Of a stretch of 64,000 nt of DNA, positions 47,131 through 57,600 are shown in pieces. Numbering within the stretch: position 1 is the first letter of the stretch; each line of letters opens with the position of its first letter. The DNA lies in assembly GCF_947623445.1 (NCBI RefSeq), contig NC_135245.1, forward strand, positions 16,809,501-16,873,500, written 5' to 3'. The notes under the pieces were generated by a model. The model made no database searches, had not been told where the DNA came from, and worked only from the letters and a program-made list of their open reading frames with translations. This stretch comes from Clavelina lepadiformis. Taxonomy: Eukaryota > Chordata > Ascidiacea > Aplousobranchia > Clavelinidae. Both the position numbers and the translations under genes were made by a program.

Positions 47131-47590
47131 AGAAGCCTGGCTCGAGATTACAGAGGTCATGTGTTCTGTAGATTGAAGCCTGGCTCGAGATTACAGAGGT
47201 CATGGGTTCTGTAGATTGAAGCTACAGAGGTCATGGGTTCTGTAGATTGAAGCCTGGGTCGGGATTACAGAGGTCATGGCTCGTATAAAATGAAGCCTGG
47301 TTCGGGATTACAGAGGTCATGGGTTCTGTAGATTGAAGCCTGGGTCGGGATTACAGAGGTCATGGGTTCTGTAGATTGAAGCTACAGAAGTCATGGGTTC
47401 TGTAGATTGAAGCCTGGGTCGGGATTACAGAGGTCATGGGTTCTGTAGATTGAAGCTACAGAAGTCATGGGTTCTGTAGATTGAAGCCTGGGTCGGGATT
47501 ACAGAGGTCATGGGTTCTGTAGATTGAAGCCTGGGTCGAGATTACAGAGGTCATGGGTTCTGTAGATTGAAGCCTGGGTCGATATCAGAA
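47131..47590 (+). repeat. Minisatellite array, left end of the KDZ-type element
   Basis: The array is built from a 43-base unit (GAAGCCTGGGTCGGGATTAC, then AGAGGTCATGGGTTCTGTAG and ATT) and a 31-base variant missing the GCCTGGGTCGGG part. About a dozen units are present, longer than the matching array at the other end (52309-52516, inverted), so the left array has expanded beyond the inverted repeat. Confidence 0.85.
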
Positions 47591-48115
47591 AAGGGTAAAT
47601 AGGTTGAATCAGAAGGCAGGAAGGTTAGCCCAGTCGAGCTCTTTTGCTTTTTTTAGAACTAGGCTAGCAGAATGCGGACGATGATTAATGTTAAAGAAAT
47701 TACTGTGTCAGTGTGTAGGCCTATTGAATTATTTTAAGTCATGTGTTTTGACTGCATTGAAAGTTAGGCTAGGCCTGTATCAGGTTAAATTTATTATTAA
47801 GCAATCGTAAAAAGGAATATTATAGGTTGTAGCTTATAGTAGTCTACCAGTACATACTGGTATGTGGTCAAAAGTCACATACTGACATAATGTTTTGAAA
47901 TGTTTTCATTGACTACCGTAACCTGGTAGCCGGGTACTATTTGGGTTGTAGCTGGTTTATTAGTAGTTATAGGCCATACTGAAAAAATGACTGATTTACT
48001 GAATCAGCCTTTCTTGTAAGAATGATGAATGCTTTTTATATACTGATCAAAATTTTAAAATAAACAAATATTTATCATAAAATTCAAAACTATTAAACAA
48101 TCCGATTTTAAATAG

Positions 48116-51100
48116 ATGGAGTTAAAAGAGAATTTCTCTTCAGTGTTTTGGGGCAAGAAAGAAGAGATTTTTGAAAAAATTGAAAGCTCACATGGTTGTT
48201 TTTTATGCAATCCAGAAATATATGAAAATTTTCATTCTTCCAATGAGAACATTTCGAATCATTTTCTAAAAAAGCATTTCAAATTCGCGGTGGAATTTGA
48301 AGTAAAAGGTAGAAAGGGTAAGTGTTCAAGTATTACTAAATTTCAAACTGTGTTGATAATGTTAAGTTGGGAATTGTTAGATTATAAAATTATATGTTTG
48401 TATTTGTTAAGGTTTTTCTCTTCCTTGCCGCAAGCAAGAATGTCTAGACAGAAAAAGTGAAACTGAGGCTCGACGGAGTCATTTTCATTGCCCCTTTTGT
48501 ACTCATGTCTTTGGTCGGAGTAGACCTCTAAAACACCACCTCGTTACAAAAAATGGTAAGTTAATTGCTTTGCACTCACTTAGTATCTAGTCTTTGTATA
48601 AACATATTTTTGTTTATGAAGATTTATGAATACTAATTATGGCCTGATAGCTTTTTGCATTTAGTCATTTTTAAATTTCATTATCTGGTCTACCAAATAC
48701 TGCTCAGTTTTAATGGATGTACTGTAACTCGGACTCTGGAAATGATTCTAAAATGTCAATATAACCAATGCTGATATTTTCCTATTTTACTGCACTTATA
48801 CCTTGTGCAGTATATATAGCTGCCTGGTCAGTACTGATAGTTTTTATGTGGTCATGCTGTAAGAGCTATTTTTATACCAGGGGAATGTGGATCAATAAAG
48901 TCGTCCAGCGACAAACAACTGCCATCTACATCAACAGGTACATAAATGTTTTTGGCTAATTATGTTGTAGTATAAACATAACTTTTCAGTTTTGTAACTG
49001 CTGAATAGATAGATTATAGTAATAGCTGGGGCAAGGGTGGGTAGCTATTTTCTGTTCAACGTCATCTGATAAATATTTAGCATTAGTTGTGAAACACTGC
49101 AAAGCCAGTAAATTATGCAGAATGCATGCATACTGAAATTATCAACATCCTCAAATACAGTATGTTATAACATGAATTAAATTCTCACACAAGTGTATAG
49201 AGAGACAGAGAAAATTCATTTCACCAAACACTGCACAAAACTTATACACAATTGAAAAGACGTTATATTTTTTCTGTACAAAGACTTAAATATTAATGAG
49301 CCTGGTGTCTTTTTACAGATAGAATTTGTAACCAGGAAGTTCACAGAAAAGGTTTTATGTGTAAAATTTGCAGCCAATGTTTTTCAAGCACGATAGCCTT
49401 ACGTAGACATGGGGAAAAGAAACATGATGTTCTTCAAAGTATACTGCCATGTGTGACAATTGATGCTGTTAATGGAATATTTATGGTTGCAATATCTAGC
49501 AAGGGACCTTTGGCTCCAATACATGTTAAGAAGAATGTTTTGCAGAGCGCATCTGTTTGCACTAGTGAAGAGTGTATGTATCTCATAAAACATTTATCAA
49601 TCATGAATCCGGGCTATGAATGTCAACATTTATTGGCAGTTCAATATTCCCAGATTGCTGAAACAGTCTTTTTACAACAATTTTATCTTAATGAGTTGAG
49701 AAGATTGAATTCAATATCGGATAATTCCTGTCAGAAATGCCTGCAGCTTCAGGAAGCCAGCTTACAGGCACATGTCCCTTTACTGGTTTATGTGGATTTT
49801 GAATCACTAGGCTATAGCGGTAGAATGAAATATTTCTCAGTGTTATGTGAAGAAGAAAGTTACTTTTCACCACTGTGCAGAGTGAGAGTAACATTTGATT
49901 ATGACAAAAGCCAGTTTTTTTGTCAGTGCCCGATAGCAAAAGGTGATAATGTGTTCTGTGTTCACCAAAACATAGCAAAATGGTATATGTGTCAGTATCA
50001 ACGGGAATGGTTGGAGGCAAGTGAGCCAGTGAGGTATTATGAATGCTGCTTGAAGATCAAAAGCTATTTTTAATATTACTTTAATTTCACTTGTTATTTT
50101 CTTTTTATATTATTTTATCCTGTCTTTGTTTTCTCTTTTTTCTTTTATAAAACCTTAATATGATGCTTAATAATTACTGGATACTCATTTTCATGAGTAT
50201 ATACTTTCGAGGGATGTGACAAATTGAAAAAGATTTGGATAAATTAGAATATGGGTAATATAGTTACATGTTTGTGTGAATACAAATCAAATCTGCAAAT
50301 GGTAACTTTGATCAAGTCCCTTGTCGAGCAACATGGTACTGTTCAGTGTTTCTTATATACTTGTAATACTTTGTTTTGCTTTCCAAAGACGCAATACTCT
50401 GTTACCTTTTGATGTAGCCATGATGGCTTACTTTCTGGAAGAAAAACGCATACCAACAAATTTACCTCACTATATCCTTGATGATGCTGCTCCACCAAAG
50501 CTCCTAATGCCCAGTGAAAAAAACTGTCCCATTTGCAAGGGTGTTGCATTTACTGAAAAATCAAAAAAGGTTACCGTGTATGGAATGGGAAGGCTATGGC
50601 ACGGTACGAGCTTTTTTTTAGAGCAACAGCATGCAGTAATATGGTTTTGCTTAGCTTTTTGTTATTTTTTTTGTAATGTCATTTCCTTTCAATTTGGTTG
50701 ACTTGTTGACACAAGTGTTATGTGTAAATAAAATTTGTAAAAATAAAATTTAAAATTTGTAGATATTATGTTGGTGACAAAGAAGTGTATGTCCTGTCAA
50801 GGATTAATTCGATTCCAAAATTATCAAAGTGGCTTTCACAATTTTGACAACACCTTCTTGCTGACAGTCAAGCTATGTTCATACTTAATTAGAGGAATTG
50901 AAGTTAGCATTATGATATTGCAAGCATTTTGTATAGTTACAATAGAATTCACATAATTTGGCTTCGTTTTAATTGCCATTATGCCAAGTTTACGTAATAT
51001 AGCAGTTACCGGCTTTTTAATGGTCCTTTGCAGATGTTGATTAGTCAACATTTACCATATTGTTCTTTTATTACAGGATTATAACAATTATATAATTTAA

Positions 51101-52330
51101 TACCTAACTTCGTCAATTTCAAAGGCAGTTTAAGTTGAATCAATTTTTTCTGAATGTTTCATTCAAGTGAAATGAAGTCAGATACAACATAGCAAGTTAC
51201 TGACATGTTGGTTTTCTTTAGAGCACTAATCCAAAAAGTATGTCTTCTGCATTTCATTACCAGGTGGAATTGTTCATTTTCGCTGTCCACATGGGATATG
51301 TGTTTATTTTAAGTACATCGCACGTCAGGAAAGTGCACGTGATTACATCGATGGTTTGCTCTCTTTGAAAAGACAGCCAGTTGTTTTCATTTCTGACATC
51401 TCCTCCCAGGCAATATACATTTTCTTTTTATCTTTTAATCTTTTCCATACTTTTTAAAAAATTTTATCCTTTGCTGAAGGTTGCTCATCATGGGGAAAAC
51501 CGCCAACCTGGGATGTTTCGGCCATACAAAGGCATGCTGTACGAATGGACCTCAGAAAACCTGAAGTTACAAAAAGAAGGCACCTTGCCACTTGCCAGTG
51601 TGGAATTGTCTAATAATAACGGCTCAAAGTTTTACAGCCTATCAGACCGTTTCCATGCAAGAGCGAAGAAGAAATCACCCGAAGAAAGTTTCCGAAACTT
51701 GAAGAATTGCTCGAATCTGAAAGAAATCAATACCAGTATTTACTTTACTTTATGGTTTCACAAAGGAAGATTTACCAGCAGAAATAACGACTGGGTATGT
51801 TCAAGCCATAATTTGCTCCTTTTTACTTTGACATGTTGTTTATGATATTATGATATGATATCATCATAAACACTGGAGCACACTGGGTGTTTTTGGTGAG
51901 ATTCAAATTCAATGTATTGAGATTATTTGTAACACTAGCTATCTGCCTAACCATTACATTATTTGAAGGCAATTGATGTTACTAACGCTGAAGTGTTTAT
52001 TTATGATCCACTTGGGAGGGAAAAGACCATCGCTCCAACCATTACAACTAATTTAACGTAAGCTGAAGCTGTGATTAAAACATTGGCTTGAATTCTGTCA
52101 TGGAATGGTACATGAAATTTGTCCAATGATTGACAAAAAAGTTTTATTACTATTAACAAATACACAGGTGGTATACCGTGGACATATGGGATTTTAATGT
52201 ACCCAACAGTGAGTCAATAAGGACCTTTGTGCTTTCACAAACAAATTTCAATGTTTGTAATATTATCACACCTTCAATAGCTTCAATAGCTTCAAGCTTC
52301 ACCTGTAGCTTCAATCTACAGAACCCATGA
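48116..52330 (+). CDS. KDZ-type transposase-like protein (zinc fingers, SWIM, CxC motifs)
   Basis: Nine exons (48116-48317, 48412-48555, 49319-50033, 50389-50603, 50763-50930, 51264-51409, 51480-51794, 51969-52057, 52168-52330) give a 718-residue frame without internal stops. Order: C2H2 fingers HCPFCTHVFGRSRPLKHH and CKICSQCFSSTIALRRHGEK; SWIM-like CQCPIAKGDNVFCVH; CPIC and KKCMSCQGLIRFQNYQ, then HNFDNTFLLTVKLCSYLI; GIVHFRCPHGICVYFKYIAR; FRPYKGMLYEWTSENL; and FYSLSDRFHAR. The last four match, from memory, blocks of KDZ transposases and vertebrate HMGXB3. A tail with DWAIDVTNAEVFIYDPLGRE faintly recalls Ulp1/C48 peptidases, a weak guess. The intron after exon 6 would start GC. The last exon runs into the right inverted repeat before its stop. 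Exon 5's end was chosen to keep frame and is the least certain junction. Confidence 0.7.
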
Positions 52331-52516
52331 CCTCTGTAATCCCGACCCAGGCTTCATTTTATACGAGCCATGACCTCTGTAATCCCGACCCAGGCTTCAA
52401 TCTACAGAACCCATGACCTTTGTAGCTTCAATCTACAGAACCCATGACCTCTGTAATCTCGAGCCAGGCTTCAATCTACAGAACCCATGACCTCTGTAAT
52501 CCCGACCCAGGCTTCT
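52309..52516 (-). repeat. Minisatellite array, right end of the KDZ-type element
   Basis: Inverted counterpart of the left array, with the same mix of 43-base and 31-base units in the same order as the outermost left units, including a matching variant with GCTCGTATAAAATGAAGCC. The final codons of the transposase-like gene read through its inner edge. Confidence 0.8.
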
Positions 52517-52573
52517 GAATTAGAAGCCTGGCTTGCAGGTCATAAATGGATCACTTCCCCTATTGCTGGACAT

Positions 52574-53666
52574 TTGGCTACGCAGATATTAAATAATGCT
52601 TAAAAAACGTCATTGAAAAAAAACTGACTTGCGATACAAACTTGCTTTTTCTGATATACAAAAACTATTGCATTATGCTCTTACCAAATAATGCGACTTA
52701 GAATACCATATTTTTATGACAGGCCTATAAGCAGCAAAAAAAGAAAAATGAATATAAGCTATACTGCTATACCGCAACAAGTATTTAGTTAAGTTTATTT
52801 TTAGGCCATTTATCTCCAAGTGTAAAAAGTGTATAGCAGTATAAGCTAGTAAAGCTGCCAGTGCACATAGTAAGCAAATAAAACTTTCCTAATATTACAA
52901 GATTTTGGTAATGCAAGCATTGAGAATTGATAAATTATTTGATTAATTTATAGCATCATAAATTTTATTAACTGGTTGACTCATGTTTTGACAAGACAGA
53001 GTTAATTTTTTGTTTAGTTTGTTTGCATCGATTCTTGTTGTGCTTGTACTTAAAAAATCAGGTAATATCTAGGACCTAGGTGCTGCTGAGAGAAAGGTAT
53101 CAATGTATAGCAGTGGAAAATGTTTTAGAAAACTTTGCTATTTATATAAATGCTGAAAAGGAAATCCTCCGTTGGTTTTGTTATAAATGATTAAGGAAAG
53201 TTAAGATACACATTCAGTTACCTCTTTTTTAAACAAAGTCACTTAAGTTGTACATAATTTCCAGTTTTATGGACAATTACTGCATGTTTTATGTTGCCAG
53301 ATTGAGAAATTTTTTTCTTTAGATTGTTGGTTTATAATCAGGGTTGCCATACCATCCTTATTTCTAAGATTTGTCCTTATTTTGAAGGTCCGTGTCTTAG
53401 ATAATATTTTTGTCCTTTTTTCTAAGAAATGTCTTTATTTTCACTTGGGTCCTTAAATTCGTTTTATTTTTAGGGTAGAGTTTCATATTTTGGACATTTT
53501 GACACCTTTAGTATACCATTTTGTACCACAAAGATACAAAAATTGAGCACATGCATTTGTTGCTGGCTAGTTGCAACCACTGTCGGTGTAGCCGATTTAC
53601 ACTTCTGAAGTCACAAGGAACCGTGAGTTTATGATGGCTCCTTGGAAGTAACTTGTTTGTGGTGCT
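52574..53666. other. Spacer between the KDZ-type element and MULE copy B
   Basis: About 1.1 kb, AT-rich, with no coding frame longer than 60 codons. Any 5' exon of the gene starting near 54612 could lie here but none was recognised. Confidence 0.35.
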
Positions 53667-53675
53667 GTCCTAATT

Positions 53676-54612
53676 CGTGACGCGACACCTGATCGAAAGA
53701 CACTTTATCGAACGACACTTCATCGAACGACAGTTTATCGAAAGACACTTAATCGAACAACACCTGATCGATACGACACCTGATCGAAACGACAGTTGAT
53801 CGAACGACACTTTATCGAACCGACAGTTGATCAAAGCGACAGTTGATCGAATCGACTGTTGCTTCTCCCGCACACAGTCATAGCAAAACGTGGCGTTACG
53901 TTGCATTGTTTGCAGTAGAAAATTAAAATTTGGTGACTTTTTATAAAAAATGTTCAGCTATCTGTCCATGTTTGTTTGATAAAGTTGGATTTTGTAATTT
54001 TTAAGATATTGTGATATTTATATAATTTTGCTCATTTACGCACCAATAACTTGACTAACTATTCTTTTTCGTTCTCTTTTCACAGCGGGGGCGCGGCGTA
54101 ACAAGAAGAATTTATAGAAATGTATCACTTTTATAAATACCTAATTTACACTAAATTCACTTTCTTTAGTTTTACAATTATGATGTATACAGGAAGCCAG
54201 ATGATGTTTCTACTAACCTGTAATAATCTCATCAGTCTACCACGCATAGGTTTCTGGTAATTAACGATTGCAAATCTGTGTGCAGGGTTGGCCACACCTA
54301 GTTTTTTTAGTAAACTCGCGAGCCTGGTTAGCATAGGGTTAAAAGATCCACAATTTATCGAAACAACTGACGATATGCACTGTTAAAAGAACGACAATTT
54401 ATTAAAAGAACTGACAATATGTACTGTTAAAAGCACGACAACTGACGAAGTGCACATTTCAATCGCATTCATTTAATTACAAGTTGTGTGCAAAAGTCAG
54501 ACAGCGACATGCCCCTTGCTATTAAATTTTGCCTTCAATTCCTTACTCTTTGTATCTATAATGACTAGTCTAGTCTACTGTACAGACAATCTCGTACTTA
54601 GTAATTCTCGAC
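53676..54612. mobile_element. MULE copy B, truncated at its right end
   Basis: Left end CGTGACGCGACACC at 53676 with the same subterminal array and interior as copy A (very high identity), but the match stops at GTAATTCTCG (about 54611). The second end and right target copy are missing. The sequence continues directly into an open exon of the downstream gene. It has fewer subterminal units than copy A (one block missing near 53830). Confidence 0.85.
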
Positions 54613-57600
54613 CTTGATAAAATCAATGAAAGATGAAATAAGAAAAACAGACGATGAAACAGTCAAAACTTCCCCAAGCTCTGAAAAAATACAAAATACT
54701 CATCCACGTCAATGTGCCAAAGAAATTGAACAGAAACTCACTCCACTCATTCCAATGTTAACAGATACTTTGTGTTACAGTGAAGTTTATCAAGTAGCTG
54801 AGTACTTGAAAAATGACCAACAAATATCCAAAGGCATTTAATTTTTTTGTATATATGCTTCACTTTATTGTGTTAAACTAGCCATTTGTTTTTCAACTAT
54901 ACAATTTTACATAGGTCACTTCAAAAAATTCAAAAAATCTGATGATATTACTAAATTGGTTGACTATTTGAAATATAATGCAAAAGAAAAATGGACTGAA
55001 TCGTTTTTGAATTCTATTGCTAAAATTGGTATGATTTAACACATGTCATAATTTTTTTGATTATTTTTTATTCTTAATCTTTGGAGTCTGCTGAAACATG
55101 TTTTATGGTAAATACGAATTAACTGACAGTGATTGTCTTTTTCGATGTATGTTTGTTTGTTATAGAACCTTCATCGATTCATAAGATTGTTATGGCTTTT
55201 TTCCAATCACCAACTCATCTCCTGACTTGGTTTGTCAACAACTGGAATTCTTTAAAAGATAAATGTCAGTTGGTCAACCACATTTTTGTTGATCGAAAAT
55301 TATCAGATGATATGTGAGTAGTTGTGGAGCCTAGGGTGTATATATAGTATGCAATTGTTTTTATTCAGATGTATGCATGTATATAAATAGAGTTGTATGA
55401 GACATAAGTGTCATTTAAATGAGCTATAAACTCAATGTTGTTTGTAGTTGTTGTTCATAAAATATGCACTAAAATAAACATGTGCATTCAATAAACAATT
55501 AGTTAGAATACTGTGTTTGCCAATAGGCATAATTTCAATAACAAAAGGTTCAAAAAATATTTCTTATTCTCTTTTTTGTAATCTGCCCAAACGTTAATTC
55601 ATAAAAGAATTAATCCACCAGCTGAGCACCTTTTGTTATTGAAATCAGTTAAAATGATTGAGCTGCATGCAATACAGTACAGTTTATTACACAATTCAAC
55701 AAAGAAACTTTTAACTGAATTTTAATTTCATGTACAACTGGTATTTGTGTCTGTAATAATGTTGAAATCATTTTAAATCCATTCATTTATATGCTTTAGA
55801 CATTTCAGTCAGCCTGACTGGCTTCTTTGTTGTGTGCATAAATCATTATCATTAAAGGAAGATGAAAGGAAGCAACTTCTTCAAGCTCTTTTAGCTGTTG
55901 TTAAGAACCAAGATCAACCTACTTTTAAACAACAAGCTATAAAACGTGAATATGTTTCAGATAAATCACCTCCAATATCTAAGCAACCAAGGGTACGCAA
56001 ATGGCTTCAGTAATAATTTAAATCTACATATTAAGCTAAGTTAAAGTAATATTCAACCTAAAATTGATATTTTAAAATCGTAGATGTTGTATTTCTTTGT
56101 GAAGGTTATTGAATTTTGATATAAATGATACCAAGAATTGGTTTCCCATGAGTCCCAAAAATATATTTATTTTTCAGAATCCCCGTTTAATTTACTATTT
56201 AATATAAGTCTAACTTGTCAAAAAGTAGGATTTTGTCATGAAATTTGGCGTGTTGCAAATATTATTAAGTTGGGGATAGTTAAAATTGCGTTGTTATACC
56301 AAATTGTTGCAACAATAAGAACAAGTGCAGAGAGCTTCATATTTTATTTAATACGTAATGTTTCGGATCTTCCATTGGTACTTTCTCAGAGTATGAAGTA
56401 GTAAATGCTCAAAGCTCAATATGTAAACAACAAGGTGTGAGAATCAGGTAAACGCATTATCCACATAGAGAAGATAGTAATAACTAGTAGAATTTGGCAG
56501 TGGCTACGTTTTTAAAAACAGTTTTGGTAGCAGTGCTACTTTTCTAAATCAAGAATGAAAATTCCCATGAACTATTTGTAGACTTAAAAGCTAGTACAAT
56601 TATAACATTTGATTAAAAAATTTTCATAAAATACTTCTTCAAAGCCTAATTGCACATTTGAGTTACACGGTACTACGACACCTTATCGAAAGACACTTTA
56701 TCGAAAGACACTTTATCGAACGACACCTGATCGAAACGACAACTGATCGAAAGACACTTTATCGAACGACAGTTAATCGAGCCGACAGTTGATCGAACGA
56801 CACTTTATCGAAACGACAGCTGATCGAACGACACTTTATCGAACCGACAGTTAATCAAAACGACAGTTGATCGAACGACACTTTATCGAACCGACAGTTC
56901 AAGCAAGATTTTTGCGTGTTTCTCAAACATTGAAACAATGGGCCATTGTGATGTGCGGTCTTTGTAATGGTGTGCATTAATGATTGTGATGTATATATCA
57001 TAAAGTTGACGATCTATATTTTATATTTGTATCATAAAGTGTTCGATTTCGCATGGCGGCCGGCCCGCCCACATATTAATAAGATATCACAAAAATACGC
57101 ACGAGAATTACTAAGTACGAGATTTTCTGTACAGTAGACTAGACTAGTCATTATAGATACAAAGAGTAAGGAATTGAAGGCAAAATAGACTTTAGACTTT
57201 GACTCTAGACGTAACAATAGACTTTGAAATGGCAGCATATAATGCTCTTTCTTCCAGCTTCCCTCGGGCAGAAATTCTCGGCTGCCTTTTCCATTTTGGC
57301 CAATGTAGCTTCCGGAAAATTCAGGCTCTTTCTCTGCAGCGGTGGTTCAATGAAGATGCAGAGCACGCCCTTCGCATAAAATGCTTCAAGGCACTGGCAT
57401 TCGTTCCGCCCGACGACGTTGTACAACGGTTCGAGGACTTCCTGGCCACGTTCAGTGACGACGATGAGCAGCACTTGTCTGAATACATTGACTATTTTGA
57501 AACTACTTGGATTGGACGATTGTGTCGCAGGAATCGTCGTCAACCTCTATTTCCTATCCGGTGTTGGAGTGTTTTCCACCGGGTTCAAGATGACCTTCCA

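Larger units (their letters stand above)
47082..52565. mobile_element. KDZ-type DNA transposon, apparently intact, 5484 bases
   Basis: Flanked by perfect 8-base copies CTGGACAT (47074-47081, 52566-52573). Terminal inverted repeats of about 250 bases (47087-47339 and 52309-52560) start GGGGAAGTGATCCATTTATG and match almost base for base. Just inside each end is a hairpin (47114-47142: AGCCAGGCTTCT, loop AATTC, then its complement). The rest of each repeat is a minisatellite. Between them lies one spliced gene that stays open across nine exons. Eight-base duplications are reported for Zisupton elements, and the encoded protein fits the Kyakuja-Dileera-Zisupton superfamily. The outermost five bases differ between the ends (GAGGC and, inverted, CAATA), so the exact termini are uncertain by a few bases. 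Confidence 0.8.
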
